This document shows positions 53,201 to 61,700 of a stretch of DNA of 64,000 bases, piece by piece. The notes under the pieces are model-generated. The model was not told the DNA's origin. It saw nothing but the letters and a program-made list of their open reading frames with translations, and ran no database searches. Numbering within the stretch: position 1 is the first letter of the stretch; each line of letters starts with the position of its first letter. The position numbers and the translations under genes are program-made. This DNA is from Prosopocoilus inquinatus (taxonomy: Eukaryota; Arthropoda; Insecta; Coleoptera; Lucanidae): the NCBI GenBank assembly GCA_036172665.1, contig CM069874.1:25317946-25381945 (forward strand), written 5' to 3'.

Positions 53201-53467
53201 GTTCAGTACTTCCCCGACATTCAAGGTTTTCCGGGCTATTATTATCCTTATGAAAATTCAGAAGGTTACTTAAGTCCACTCGTAGCAGTTCGATTCCGAC
53301 GGCCGACAGGTTATTGCCTTCCATGCCTATATTCTCTGTAATTAAATTAATTTTGTTTTTTAGCTGGAATTGTAATTAACGTTGAATGCAAGGCCTGGGC
53401 CCAGAACATCAAGCACAGCAGAGCCGATCGTTTAGGATCCGTCCATTTCGAGCTATTAATAGATTAA
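23016..53467 (+). CDS. Na+/K+-ATPase beta subunit gene (nervana-type), six coding exons, alternative first exons
   Basis: The beta subunit is a type II membrane glycoprotein that assembles with the alpha subunit at the plasma membrane and is needed for folding, delivery and K+ handling of the sodium pump. Shared coding exons 39017-39274, 42219-42502, 53138-53309 and 53364-53467 join without a frame break to either first exon (23016-23226 or 29673-29781), predicting 342 or 308 residues, which is the usual family size. The order is: cytoplasmic N-terminus, one transmembrane helix ([14 protein letters not shown]), ectodomain with six cysteines in the family spacing (KCSY, VCDF, ECSP, PCIF, SCEG, ECKA), and C-terminus FELLID. 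NRT and NDT glycosylation sequons are present. Intron lengths are about 15.8 (from exon 1A) or 9.2 kb (from 1B), 2.9 kb, 10.6 kb and 54 bp. Which fly nrv paralogue it matches best is not decided here. Confidence 0.93.
23929..23986. repeat. Short direct repeat, 33-bp period
   Basis: CCCAACATGTTCCCTACTTT and a near-identical copy CCCAACATGTTCTCTACTTT occur 33 bases apart. They lie within a segment (23740-23990) rich in CATGTT and GCATG motifs. Confidence 0.7.
24270..24336. repeat. Perfect 17-bp inverted repeat
   Basis: CTGCATTTTATGAAGTC (24270-24286) and its exact complement (24320-24336) with a 33-base loop. It may be a tiny MITE or stem-loop in intron 1; flanking duplications were not evident. 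Confidence 0.6.
25256..25802. mobile_element. MITE with CGTTCA..ACGGACTT ends
   Basis: The left end CGTTCAGTAAAATTTACGGA continues CTTTC. Near the right, GAAGTCCGTACACTTTTAAT is followed by GAACCG, an imperfect complement over about 25 bases. No ORF and no certain target duplication. Confidence 0.5.
26150..26364 (+). mobile_element. Fold-back element with GAAACC apex, imperfect 13-bp duplication
   Basis: Long arms (GTATAAAATTAGTACATCCT.. / ..AGGATGTACTAATTTTATAC) surround an apex containing AAAGATTTGTTAATATAATC, then GAAACCGGTAG, which resembles the stem II plus GAAA part of a hammerhead. The flanks ACTCTTCAAATTT (26137-26149) and ACTCTTAAAATTA (26365-26377) match at 11 of 13 positions. About 35 unpaired bases follow the right arm, as in the other members of this class. 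Confidence 0.6.
26537..26629. mobile_element. Harbinger-derived MITE, 93 bp
   Basis: AGCGATGTGCAAACCAGAGC at the left and GATTTGCGCCTCGCT at the right match the MITE at 5695-5829, with a shorter interior. It is flanked by TAA (26534-26536, 26630-26632). Confidence 0.8.
26640..27620. other. Strand-asymmetric purine-rich (A-rich) tract, about 1 kb
   Basis: The + strand is dominated by A and G, with few T or C runs longer than four. This produces a long hydrophobic open frame on the - strand (26816-27376) that is only the translation of poly-pyrimidine sequence. No gene is supported. Confidence 0.6.
27630..27706. repeat. Small inverted repeat (mini-MITE)
   Basis: TTAATGACCAGAGTGCTGTG and the near-complement of GCACTCTGGGGGTCAATTAA face each other across about 35 bases. 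Confidence 0.5.
27735..27900. repeat. Diverged copy of the MITE at 29146-29287
   Basis: GAGCCACATGACACGAAGAT at the left and GTATCACCGTCTCATACGGG at the right resemble the termini of the element at 29146, with a longer interior. Boundaries are approximate. Confidence 0.4.
28194..28450. repeat. Inverted-repeat element, copy of the family at 61036
   Basis: Begins TGTACAGGATATT and ends GCGTCCCTGTACA. It contains opposed blocks (CACCCTTACGAACGTTCAAG and TACCCTTAAGAACATTCAAG), and matches 61036-61160 in inverse orientation (ATCATTTATGGTGAGCGTC). Confidence 0.55.
29146..29287. mobile_element. Fold-back MITE, 142 bp
   Basis: GGCCCGTGTGATACCACGCA followed by AGATTTG at the left, and CAAATCTTGCATGGTGTCAT followed by ATGGGC at the right, are imperfect complements. 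The interior has a second short palindrome (AACCAATGAACATTATCATTGG). Confidence 0.65.
29673..29781 (+). CDS. Na+/K+-ATPase beta, alternative first coding exon 1B
   Basis: Encodes a 36-residue N-terminus, [20 protein letters not shown] followed by [16 protein letters not shown], then G and the donor GTATGAGT. Joined to exon 2 it restores GCA (Ala), giving [11 protein letters not shown], so the phase is the same as for exon 1A. It lacks the FLWDP block of 1A. The upstream reading in the same frame (MFSSVPS..) is probably leader; the ATG at 29673 keeps the match to exon 1A (QQEELL..QTAY). The leader around 29520-29640 is CG-richer than its surroundings and may hold a separate promoter. Confidence 0.85.
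30655..31440. repeat. Fold-back element arm, interrupted by a nested MITE
   Basis: ACGGGAAGTCGCTATAATAG, then TACGAAGTAACTTAAATTAG up to CTCGATTGTATGGTA (30765), and GGCGAAACAAGTAACTACCA onward (31351), match the arm of the 20843-22301 element. There the two halves are contiguous. The 582 bp between them are listed separately. Confidence 0.7.
30766..31347. mobile_element. MITE with GGTACAG ends, nested
   Basis: The left end GGTACAGTTAGGAAAATAGA continues AAGCGGGACAGT. The right end is the imperfect complement (ACTTGTCCCGCTTTATGTTT then CCGCAGCTGTACC). The uninterrupted sequence at 21298-21345 shows the pre-insertion state. The target duplication is unclear and no ORF is seen. Confidence 0.7.
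32150..32430 (+). repeat. Candidate solo LTR
   Basis: TATA box, initiator and an AATAAA signal (about 32279) follow each other within 75 bases, the compact arrangement of a U3-R region. The preceding sequence starts near TGTTGTGAAG. The LTR ends and target duplication could not be fixed, and there is no second copy in the window. Confidence 0.35.
32210..32244 (+). promoter_or_regulatory. TATA box plus initiator
   Basis: TATAAAAG at 32210-32217 is followed by the arthropod initiator TCAGT at 32240-32244. The A of TCAGT is 32 bases after the first T of the TATA box, the spacing expected for a transcription start at 32242. It lies inside intron 1 of the beta-subunit gene, but no first exon with a usable donor follows, so an LTR promoter is more likely. 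Confidence 0.5.
33047..33212. repeat. 166-bp perfect direct repeat, copy 1
   Basis: Identical base for base to 35502-35667, including an 8-T run and a 10-A run. The flanks differ at once on both sides (CAT/GTAA before, AAATGC/TACTG after). Neither TG..CA ends nor a shared target duplication is seen, so these are not obvious LTRs. Short ORFs cross it on both strands without recognisable domains. Confidence 0.9.
33213..35501. other. Intron DNA between the 166-bp repeats
   Basis: No gene. A lone TACAGGGTGACAATG block (about 34177) resembles a Tc1/mariner-type MITE end, but no partner end was found. Confidence 0.4.
35502..35667. repeat. 166-bp perfect direct repeat, copy 2
   Basis: Same orientation as the copy at 33047-33212, 2455 bases downstream. 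Perfect identity in AT-rich intron DNA implies a recent duplication or recombination event, or an assembly artefact. Confidence 0.9.
36107..36886. mobile_element. TA-flanked MITE with CAGGGTGTTC ends, 780 bp
   Basis: Left CAGGGTGTTCTTTTACTG after TA (36105-36106). Right CAGTAAAAGAACACCCTG before TA (36887-36888), a perfect 18-base complement. The interior shares long blocks with 10360-11332. ORFs inside have no transposase motif, so the element is non-autonomous. Confidence 0.85.
37190..37321. mobile_element. MITE, copy 2 of the GGGYCAGTTG family
   Basis: GGGTCAGTTGTACCAAGGAA at the left and CCTTGGTAGAACTGACCC at the right. The interior matches 1565-1751 (AACCAGGTTCAAAGTAAAC). The flanks GAA/TAA are not an exact duplication. 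Confidence 0.75.
37590..37770. repeat. Truncated family B element
   Basis: GAGCTGAAATAGCTGTACAG, TTTTCACTGCAATCAAAAA, TTGACAGCAAGCATGGC and CTACTGCAATGTCAGGTCAA match the 3' half of 16313-16641. The hammerhead CUGANGA box lies beyond the truncation point. Confidence 0.75.
38238..38461. mobile_element. Fold-back element with perfect 13-bp duplication, family D
   Basis: Flanked by GCTAAAATTATGG at 38225-38237 and 38462-38474. The arms (GAAACAAATAAAAAAGCTTT .. TTTCGCAAATATAATT and complement) pair almost perfectly around the apex ATTTGATAAAGC. The right arm reads GCAAA..TTTGC then GAAACGTCAAG, a degenerate hammerhead layout. After the right arm is an unpaired tail ending CAAGAACAATCC, recalling the GGACAAGAACAAAC tail of the 46.8 and 49.6 kb elements. 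Confidence 0.75.
39017..39274 (+). CDS. Na+/K+-ATPase beta, shared exon 2 (membrane helix)
   Basis: The acceptor is TTTTTGATTTCAG and the donor GTAAGT. It encodes [20 protein letters not shown] and MWVFF, the single transmembrane helix with the FY-xx-FY motif involved in packing against the alpha subunit, then the first ectodomain part (FRPM, NRT glycosylation sequon, [13 protein letters not shown]). It starts with two bases completing a codon from either first exon and leaves one base for exon 3. Confidence 0.95.
40630..41480. mobile_element. Long fold-back element in intron 2
   Basis: The outer arms (CACACGGCATGCGGCATTCG, TGGTTGATTTAAAACTTCTT) match the complement of 41415-41478. The inner arms (GCCGCTTTCCAATTGCCAAT.., ACTTTCCCCCTTCCC) match the complement of 41035-41185. 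It contains the two-copy tandem repeat at 41258-41375. A similar terminus (CCGGCATGCGGCATGGG) is at about 62626. No ORF. Confidence 0.6.
41258..41375. repeat. Two-copy tandem repeat, 63-bp period
   Basis: Units built of TTGAC-TTACTTG-CAAC and CAGATTGACGTCTG modules are repeated once with few changes. The TGACGTC palindrome occurs in both. Confidence 0.7.
42219..42502 (+). CDS. Na+/K+-ATPase beta, shared exon 3
   Basis: The acceptor ACATTTTCCAG and the donor GTAATTT define it. It reads (K)[38 protein letters not shown] and [20 protein letters not shown], containing four ectodomain cysteines that form the first two disulfides in the family, and the conserved PCIF-KLN-I-G(W/F)-P motif. An NDT sequon is present. 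It ends on a codon boundary (RKPEE). Confidence 0.95.
42865..43169 (-). mobile_element. Family B fold-back element, hammerhead core deleted
   Basis: The - strand reads TCGAGCTACGTCT, then CTG directly joined to CCC..GGGCT, GAAACAGCTGTACAGAGGC, so the ACGA of the CUGACGA box and the adjoining bases are lost, while both stem I strands remain. The right part duplicates the CAGCGACATCCTA..GATCG module in inverted orientation (about 43008-43055 and 43121-43165). The flanks CTAAATTTTGTTT and TTAAATTTTGTTA agree at 11 of 13 positions, suggesting the same 13-bp duplication. Confidence 0.65.
43930..45009. repeat. Tandem duplication, two copies of about 540 bp
   Basis: TATTTAATATTGTG at 43931 recurs at 44471, and the match continues through AAAATGTTTAC..TTTGCTTCTC to TATAAATTTATAAAGTTTCT in each copy, with scattered changes of roughly one in ten. 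Each copy contains an ACACACC(C)TATATATGA end-like motif, so the unit may be a tandemly inserted MITE. No ORF. Confidence 0.85.
45010..46822. other. Intron 3 DNA, no element resolved
   Basis: No coding exon or bounded repeat was supported. The part at about 46190-46560 is CG-richer and has a 77-codon open frame without known motifs. Confidence 0.45.
46836..47034 (+). mobile_element. Family A fold-back element, perfect palindrome, 13-bp duplication
   Basis: Flanked by GTAATTCTTAGCA at 46823-46835 and 47035-47047. Two perfect 81-base arms (46837-46917 and 46921-47001) are separated by only GTC. A 33-base unpaired tail (TACTATTTTCATCGGACAAG.. ending ACTTCAA) follows the right arm. The arms carry GCTATA-AATC-TATAGC then GAAACGTTGAG, the stem II/GAAA half of a hammerhead; the CUGACGA box was lost when the apex collapsed to CTTCGTCGAAG. 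Confidence 0.85.
48317..48688. repeat. Tandem duplication, two copies of 186 bp
   Basis: The unit from ACTGACTGTCAGAATGCCTA to AAAGGAGGGTTTGC is present twice, with a handful of substitutions and small indels in the C-rich CCCCTCCC tract. Unlike its surroundings it is CG-rich. Short ORFs repeat with it on the - strand and are not genes. Confidence 0.9.
49600..49810 (-). mobile_element. Family A fold-back element, perfect palindrome, 13-bp duplication
   Basis: Flanked by TATTTTTCTTTTC at 49587-49599 and 49811-49823. The arms of 88 bases (49629-49716 and 49723-49810) are perfect complements around the six-base loop ACTCCT. The tail (TTGAAGTTTGTTCTTGTCCG..) sits at the left, so the element is in the opposite orientation to the 46.8 kb copy. 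Its right arm keeps a complete hammerhead core on the + strand (49717-49756). Confidence 0.88.
49717..49756 (+). ncRNA. Hammerhead ribozyme core, minimal form
   Basis: ACTC (49717-49720) precedes CTGACGA (721-727). One extra A follows, then a hairpin GCTATA/TATAGC with loop AATC (729-744), GAAA (745-748), CGTT, and GAGT (753-756). GAGT pairs with ACTC to make stem I. ACGU is a palindromic two-pair stem III with cleavage predicted after GUU (49752). The long perfect inverted arms could mask the fold in long transcripts. Activity is inferred, not shown. Confidence 0.6.
50433..50588. repeat. TATCGATA array
   Basis: At least ten copies of ATATCGATA or close variants within 155 bases. Terminal repeats like those of the MITE at 9718 are not clear. 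Confidence 0.8.
50600..52193. other. Intron 3 DNA, nothing resolved
   Basis: AT-rich, without a supported exon or bounded element. A block ACCGAGTATCCC..GCCACCC (about 51885-51905) occurs inverted at about 60060-60085, suggesting a decayed repeat. Confidence 0.4.
52202..52516. mobile_element. hAT-like MITE, perfect 8-bp duplication
   Basis: CAAAGTTGGTAAAACTG at the left and CAGCTCTACCAACTTTG at the right are inverted. The 8-bp direct repeat GAAGGACT flanks both sides (52194-52201, 52517-52524). Eight-base duplication is the hAT signature. No ORF. Confidence 0.8.
53138..53309 (+). CDS. Na+/K+-ATPase beta, shared exon 4
   Basis: The acceptor TACTTTGTCCTTAG keeps the phase left by exon 3; the nearer AATACAG would break it. 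It reads [20 protein letters not shown] then [20 protein letters not shown] and [17 protein letters not shown]. It holds the fifth cysteine and the alpha-contacting YYPY segment, here [15 protein letters not shown], where many beta subunits have PYYG. It leaves one base for exon 5. Confidence 0.95.
53364..53467 (+). CDS. Na+/K+-ATPase beta, last coding exon 5
   Basis: Separated from exon 4 by a 54-base intron (GTTATT..TTTTTAG). It reads (A)[20 protein letters not shown] then [13 protein letters not shown] and TAA at 53465-53467. This includes the sixth cysteine (ECKAW) and the terminal beta strand of the immunoglobulin-like ectodomain. Confidence 0.96.
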
Positions 53468-53574
53468 ACATTTTTCATTCCTAGCGCCTTATAAATATTC
53501 ACAATTATTTTTAATGTCGTATAGGTTAATCGCGTTGGAATCTCAAGTGCCCTTTCCGTTAAATATTAAATAAT

Positions 53575-53608
53575 AATAAAATAAAATATATTTTCTTAAA
53601 GAAATAAA
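53575..53608 (+). terminator. Polyadenylation signals of the beta-subunit gene
   Basis: AATAAA at 53575-53580 and again at 53603-53608, about 110 and 140 bases after the stop codon. No competing gene end lies nearby. Confidence 0.7.
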
Positions 53609-53619
53609 AATTCATGTGT

Positions 53620-56260
53620 TAAGCGGAATTTCTTATGACAATCTGATATTACAGAGTATTGTGTGTTCGTAATTCGTAAAACCTTTTTTTTTTAATTGAT
53701 GTAGGATAGAAAGAAAGGGTCTCGTTCATTTAGTGTTTTTGATATGATTTTTCAAAATCAGTTGGGCCAATTATGCTAAGTATTAGTTGATATTATTCAT
53801 TGCTAACCAAAGTAAATGAGCAGTTTTGCTTTAAGGAACTTTCAATGTACAACTTGTAATTATTTTATTGTTATATCTATACATTTATTTTTTAATTTAT
53901 TATTTGCATCATGATGCTGAAGCATTGATTCAAGTAAAACAAATTTAATTGACCGGCAGATGCAAATAAATTTGCTAAGCTGTTTGTCAGTTGAATTTTT
54001 TTCAATATCATATTTGTTATTAACTTTTAGTTTAATTTTCGTCTTGTGTTCTTTTTATTGCATTTTATTCGGTGCATTTCTGTATATAGGGCATTCGTGA
54101 AAAAGAAAATAAAATTCTGTAATATTTTGTTTGTTTGCTCTGTAACCATAACAACTAGCAAATGTCACAATATTTCGTGGGTTTTTAAATATAGTAAAGA
54201 AAAGTCTAATTACTGATATCGACAACCCCATATCATTGAAAAGAGAATTAAATAAATCTACTAATGGTAAAAGATACATGCGATTCCATTAAAAAAAAAT
54301 AGTTATCGTAGTTTGAGTATTCTCAAGTTTATTTTTTTTGCAAGAACTTTGTCACTTGTCATTTTTCCTCACGGTGTAACTGTAAAATCACGAGCCTCTT
54401 GCGGCATTTGTTCGAAAGATATTTGCAACAGGGATAATTTTTTAAAAAAGGTGAATAACGCGAAAACTGTTTAGGCCCTAGTATGGTACACAAAGTCAAT
54501 TAAAATTCCGTCTAGAATTCGAAAATGTAAAAATATGCCTGTAGGGTACTCTATTTAAAATAACAAAGTGAACTAACGCCCTGGCTAAACGGAACACTCT
54601 GAATTCGTCAAACTAATTTTAAAATACGCTCCACATATGATACCAAGTAACTTTAATTTGAAACATTTTTTTGTAAAATGAGTAGAGAGATATGAAGGAA
54701 GCTGCTTTAAGTGAAATACCCTGTAGAGCATTCTTATTTTGTTACATTCTCATCTAATAATGAAATGTTTTCTTTGAAGTGATTTTCTTTTAATTTTTCA
54801 ACGAAATAGCCCAGAATTTAGTATTGTTTAATTAAGAAGAATTTTGTAAAAGCTTCGATGCAATTCGAAAAATTAAAGCAATTTTTCAAATACCGACTAC
54901 TGAAATAATTTCTAAATAACTTTTTTTAAATATGTGAAGAAAATTCTAAAGCCATTCTTCCACAAATATGAAAACCAAGAGATTACAAAATTAGAAGAAC
55001 GTGAAGATATGTAAACTGTAAAGTATTGAACCACAACTTCCAAGCTGATGGTCCACATTTGTCAATAGAAGCAATCAAATTGCAGATTAATAAATAATCC
55101 GGAATAAAATAGATCTCAAATACTTTTTTACAGTTTCCTTATTAATATTAGAAAATAACAATTAGAATGTTAAAACTAAAAATCGCAGAAATTACAAATT
55201 GGAAGATAAATATTCCATACTGGTTTTATGCAAGGGTCATTTAAGTAGCGATATGACAAGTCGAATAGACTGGCTATCAGACTCGTTTCTGAAAGATAAA
55301 CATTTACAGGAGCAACTATTTCTGGGAATCCGAGTTAACGAGACTGGAATCAACTGGAGTTCGATTCATTTAAGTTGCTTCGAATTTTTAATCAGACGGT
55401 GTTAAATACCGTACCTTTAACTCTATTGTACAATTATCCCATGTTTCTTTTTCTGTTGAGAAAAATAACAATTAACTATGATATTGGATTTTATCAACAA
55501 CGTTTCTTATAAATAAATTTCATTTCAAAAAAATAAACTCAAATGTCATAAGGTTTATTCCACACAACAATCAAAAAACGGACCGCAGAGTAAAACAAAT
55601 TGAGTTTTGAGTACTTTATACTTATGAGTTAAATTCGCGTTTAGTCAGAATAATCGAATCTCTTAATCTGGGCTCGATTCCTTTATAAAAATATCCGAAT
55701 CGACTTGATTCCTAAAATCGGCGACTCAGCGCATCATTTGTTATTTATAAATTCTTACCCCCTTATTCTGTAAGTCATAACAACATCGTTAAGTTATCCA
55801 TTTTGCCCAATCATTACATAGAACTGCATTGTATCTAAATACTATGTAATTATCCTTTGGAATTCAGCAACCTCGGCACTTGCCAAAGAAAATCTCGTAA
55901 GTTTTTTTTATAGAACCCAAAATCTAGATTGTATTGAGGGTAGGTGACCGTAGAAATAAGATTCGTTTAGGGAGTTTCAATTTTTATTAACAATATTGAA
56001 GACCTGCTTCGAATTTCTTTAGTATAAATCGCGTGCTTGCTTTTGTTTTCAGGTAAAGTGGTATTCCCTGTATTCGCAACTAGGTACATATTACGTGAGC
56101 TGCTGGAAAATTCTCTGGATTCTAGTAAGTCTAGAATTGTTAGCGTTTATCAACTGTCATATTTGAAAAATTTGACGTTTTTCGCCTATAATTCTACTGA
56201 CAGTTCCTATCCAAGTGCACTAGTTTTGTTTGTACAGCATTTGAGAAAAAGTAATTTTGT
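53620..56260. other. Intergenic DNA, no gene
   Basis: No ORF with recognisable motifs, and no bounded repeat. The 56.0-56.26 kb open frame has no domain and ends where the mariner remnant begins. Confidence 0.45.
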
Positions 56261-56266
56261 GTGAAC

Positions 56267-57415
56267 ATGTAAATCTCGCGTGAAAATGTTCGTGCCATGA
56301 TTTTTTACGATTTCAAATGTGGTCTAACGCCGAAACAGTGCCTCGATCGGCTTCATTTGGCTTTTGGAGATGAAGCACTATCAAAGAGCAGTGTTTATAA
56401 TTGGTTTGCCGAATTCCAGTGTGGAGATATCTCTCTCAGTGACGAATTTCGTGAAGGTCGTCTATCAACATCTGTTGCTACTAATGTAGATGCTGTGCGT
56501 GAAATGCTTGAGCGAGATCGACATATGACATACCGTGAGATTCAAGCATATTTACGCATTGACATGAAAGCAATACACCAGATTTTGCATGATCATTTGA
56601 ACGTACGAAAGCTTTTGGTGCCATGAGTTTTTACGATTTCAAATGTGGTCTAACCCCGGAACCATGCTTTGATCAGCTTCATTTGACTTTTGGAGATGAA
56701 GCACCATCAAAGAGCAGTGTTTATAATTGGTTTGCCTTTCCAGCGCGGACGTACCTCTCTCAGTGACGAATTTCGTGAAGGTCGTCTATCAACATCTGTC
56801 GTTGCCACTAATGTAGATGTTGTGGGTGAAATGCTTGAGCGAGATCGACATGTGACATACCGTGAGATTCAAGCATCCTTACGCATTGACATGAAAGCAA
56901 TACACCAGATTTTGCAAGATCATTTGAACGTACGAAAGCTTTGCAGTCGTTGGATCCCACAAAATTTAACAGAAGCGCAAGAGCAGTGTCGTGTCAAATG
57001 GTGCGAAGAAATGCTGAAGAAATTCAATGGAGGTCGTTCAAATTTAGTTTATAACATCGTTACTGGTGACGAAACGTGGATCTACTCGTACGAGCCAGAA
57101 AGTAAACAACAATCTACCGTTTGGGTATTTCAAAATGAACCAAAACCAACAAAAGTTGTCCGTTCACGCAGTGCTGGGAAGCAAATGATTGCTTGTTTCT
57201 TTGGTTTAACTGGACATGTAACAACCGTGGCTTTAAAGGATCGAAAAACCGTGAATGCTGATTGGTACACTACAAGTTGTTTGCCGGAAGTCATCGGTCA
57301 AATAAGAAGAAACAATCGAAATCGACGAATTATTCTCAATCATGACAACGCCAGCTCTCACTTAGCCCGTCAAACAGTTGATTTTTTGTCAAGACAATTG
57401 TTTCTATGGCAGTAA
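56267..57415 (+). pseudogene. Mariner transposase, rearranged and truncated
   Basis: The start codon at 56267 is followed at once by TAA, then ISRENVRAMIFYDFKCGLT, a mariner helix-turn-helix. This first part runs to VRKLLVP at 56626. A second, partly diverged copy of the same N-terminal region begins at about 56620 (CCATGAGTTTTTACGATTTC) and leads into the rest of the protein from 56690: SRWIPQNLTEAQ, the catalytic Asp in TGDETWIY, and the second Asp in NHDNASSH. It ends at 57415 before the third Asp (the YSPDLAPxDFxLF region). Terminal inverted repeats were not recognised. The order implies a duplication or fusion of two mariner copies. Confidence 0.9.
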
Positions 57416-58720
57416 ACTGAAGGTTAAAGTTAACTTGTGATTGAAAAACCGGTCCTAAACCCTGAATTAACAATGATACTGTTAAAGACAATTAAAATAT
57501 TTCAAAGTTGGCCATGTGACACCACGATTGTTCTTTCTTTTATCATTTGGCAAAAAACTAATGAAATTAGAACGTATTTTTAAAAATGTATCTTAAAGTA
57601 ACACAGCTAAATTTTTTTATTGTTTTAATAAAAAAACATACAAAAATTAAAATAGGGTTGTTAGGTATTGATATCATTTGAAAAATTGTTTTCACGTCAG
57701 AATTTTTTTTTTTCGACTTTGCTGTATAATATATTTTTATCGAAGTACTTTATTTTCTTCTCTTCTAAATAAAATAAGATTACTTATGTTCAGTTGCACC
57801 GACAATTAAAATTAATCTCGAATTAAAATGAAGAAAGTTCTTATGTTTAATTTGAGATTAGTTAATAACGATGCTGTTACAATTCAGCCTTAAACTTAAC
57901 CTTAACTCATCCTGTAATTTAAAAAATGAAAGAGCTGCTAACTTTTTTTGGTGAAAAAGGCGCCCAATAATTAGTTTTATGTAGAGTACATTTCAAATGT
58001 TTCTTTACCCAGCCGGTTATAAACTTGTAAACTTATTGAGCCTGGGTAGGAGCCTCTGACACTTCGGTGCCGGGTTGCCTCACAACCCCTTCAACCCTTA
58101 TAGCTACGCCACTGACAGCAGTCATAGAACCACCACAACTCTGTTGTAAACATCCATCCAATTTATCGCATCTAGCAAAATCGTATTGCAGCGTTGGATC
58201 GTGAGTGGCCCGCTTTTATTTAGACGAAAGCAAAAAATTTTAAACACAAAATTGTTAGGGCAAAAACCCCAAGAATAAAAAGTGTCGATAAATCCTTACG
58301 AGTTCCGTTTAATATATAACAAAAGGTGACACATTTTTTTGGATTACAAATATATTACACGTTAAACCTGTTCCAACAGTTATCTGAATTGAACTGTCGT
58401 ACTACGTAGCGATTATTAAATCTTATGATATATTTTTTTAAGGAAACCCCTGCACTGAAAAGAGATCAGACGTTCTACTTCTTGTTGAAAGTTGAATATT
58501 TTTCGTTTGTATTCTGGCACTTTTTCAGTTACGATTTTATTTTTTTGACCTTCAAATTTTCAGCTTTCAAGTAAACCTCCCACAATATTTAAGGCAAAAA
58601 GATTGGCTGACGTCTTTTTCATTCGATCTTTTTAAATGTGGTTAGAAAATATTTTTAAAAATTTGGAATCACGTATGTAAACTCTAAATTTGTCTATCTA
58701 CGCGCTAGTGGGGGCGCTAA
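57416..58720. other. Intergenic DNA, no gene
   Basis: No coding region. A GC-richer patch at about 58020-58220 has no open frame of note. Confidence 0.45.
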
Positions 58721-61700
58721 CACATACAGGGTATCCCAAGTTAAGTAACCTATTAAAGTTTTCAGGGAAGGAATATCTATACCTATTTCTATTAATTTTC
58801 TTGTTATAACCGTAAGAAATATCAAAAGTGACAAAGACAGGAAAATGTTTCCTATCTAGTGCTTCCTTCAACAAATTTAGTAACTGCAAAGTTATCTTCC
58901 TAACCTCAAAAAAGGTATAGTAATATATGTGTTGTGGCAACCTTGTTTTTCACGCTAGCGGTTCACTGTAAGTAACTAAAACCACTTCTAATTGTGACTA
59001 ATTTTTTTTTTTTGGGACCTCATACCAAATTTCATCCAAATCGATTCAGGCGTTCCTTTGTTACAAGCAGTGTTGTTAAAGATACATTTCTAATAGTATC
59101 TAGATACAGATAGAGATACTTTCAGAAAAACGTATCTAGATGCAGATACATATACTTTTTCCGGAAAATATCTTGATACAGATACAGAACAAAAAAAGTA
59201 TCTGCTCTTTAACAAGATACTTGCAAATTCAATAATCTATACCGTAGTAGATATATGGTATTATTTGAGATCCAAATCCAGTTTTTTGTTTTGTGAAAAT
59301 TCACAGAGTTTTCGTATGAATATGTGAATAGTATACACGCTAAAACCTGTGATAATTTTTACAAGGGACCGCAAATAACACAGTTTTTTGCAGTAGTGTA
59401 TACCTAGCACCTTTTAAATAAGAATTTCAAATAAGTGAATCAAGTAAATGTATCAATAGAAATGACTACTTCCCTATCAGACCAGTTAAATGTCAGATTA
59501 ATCTAGGATACTTAGTTGTAGCCTTATTGTAGCTAGGAGAGCGTTCTCCTATTCAAATCATTAATACAGTCTTTTTCTTTTGATTTTCTCCTTTTGTCAA
59601 TTATGTTTCTCAATTTGTCAAATCATTTTCAAGTCATCAATCAATCATCAAGTCGTATTTGATAACCTGGAAAACATAATTAACAAAACGGGAAAATCGA
59701 AAAAAAGGATGTAAAATCGAAAGCTGCGTTTCCACCAAGGTTTGGTGTTTTTATGGATGTTAAAAATGTATCTAAAATGTATCTTTGATATATTTTTTCA
59801 GTAGTATCTGAGATACGTATCTAGATACTCAAAAAGTATTTAGATACTGTATCTAGATACTTGCATCTAGAAACTTAACGACACTGATTATAAGAGACAT
59901 TAACTTTCTCTCCAAGAATTTTGAAGAAGAATACCGGCTTAACAAGACCATTATGGATATGGACAAAGATAAGTTTGGTTAAATCGTCTTATTTTGAGCG
60001 CAGGAATCTCTGGTTAAGCCAAGTCCACGGAATTTAGAGACAACCTGTATATCGTCGGTCGCCACCCTTATTGGGATACTCGGTATAAGCAAGGATAATA
60101 CGATTATTTGTTTATACCCTTGTATCAATATTTACAAAAGTCAGCACATATTCACAAAAGTCAGTAGGTTTAAAGTTTTGAATACTTTCCACTTTCCCAT
60201 TAAAAATGCCATATAAGTCCCGTAGTTTCTAAATATTTCTAATCTATAGAAATCGTTCTTGGAAGATAATAATATACAGGGAAGGGCAAAAGTATGGAAC
60301 CGGCTTAATATTTCGAAAACTGTTTGACGTATCTACTTGAAATTTGGTACGTGATTTAGAGTCAATAAAACCTATGTTACCAATTTGTTTCAATTGTTTA
60401 TCTGCTCTTGTTTCTGAGATCCAACGCCTATTTGATTTTTTTTAATGACAACCTGCTGATTTTTTTCCTGTATGTAATAAGTCGTTTAATTCTCTAAACG
60501 ACTACATAAAAATATTTATCTATTACATAAGAAAATTTTCGAGAAAAAACGTTTTAATGAAAAAGTTAGGAAAAATGGTTTATTGTTTGATATTCGTCAA
60601 AAATTCTAGTTTTAACATAAAAACTGTAAAACCACAAGATTATGGGCTGTTTTTAATATAGAACTAAAGAAAATTTTAATAAATATTGCCTTAAAAACAT
60701 GAAAACAAATACTAAATATCAGCGTAAACCATTTTTTCTAACTTTTTCATTCATTATTATTTTATTTTCTAGAAATTTTCTTATGCAATAGATTAATATT
60801 TTTATGTGGTCATGTAAAGAATTAAACGAACTATTAAATAGAGGAAAAAAATCGGCAGGTTGTCATTTAAGAAAAAATAAGTAGGCACTGGATCTCAGAA
60901 ACAAGAGCAGATAAACAATTGAAACAAATTGGTAATGTAGGTCCTATTGACTCTGAATCGCACCAAATTTCAAATAGATATGTCAAACAGTTTTCGAAAT
61001 ATTAAGCCGGTTCCATACTTTTGCCCTATCCTGTATACAACGATGCTCACCATAAACGATACCATTTGACAGTTTCGTAACCCTTACGCTGAATGTTTTT
61101 AAGGGTGCAGTTCACATGCAAGAGCTTCATTTAAGTTGAGCATCGTAGTACATCCTGAGCAAGTTCATAAAAGAGGTACAAGTAAAAAAATTAAAATGAA
61201 CTTTCGATCATGCTCATCATTGTATAATGTCAGGAATAAATTAGAGAAATCTTTTTCGCTTAATTAACTGCAACTTTTTCAGCTTAGGAAATTTCTTCAG
61301 TGCCTACTTTCAATTGGAAACAGCCGGTATATTAAAAATAAATAAACATTTCTTTCTGTTTTCATTTATATATATTTTAAGCCGTTGTTATACGATATGA
61401 TACAGAGGCGAGAAGCAGTCGCAAAAAATCGGTCTATATTAAGGATAAGAACCTGCTCCGAAAATGTCAAAAAGCAAGATCAAGACGGTCTTTCTTTTTA
61501 CAGGCTCCCTTAATTATTCACATATTAAGCCAAGGCGTGGTCGTTGTTTTTGTGTATACCGACATGTCGTTAGCAATGAAACGCACAGCCTCCAAAAACA
61601 AAATTTATGATAATTGGGACATTTGTAGCGTAAAAATCCTCAGCTACTCTTTAATGTTGCTTAATTACACTTAAGGCCGCCTTAAATGTCGAATCCGTAA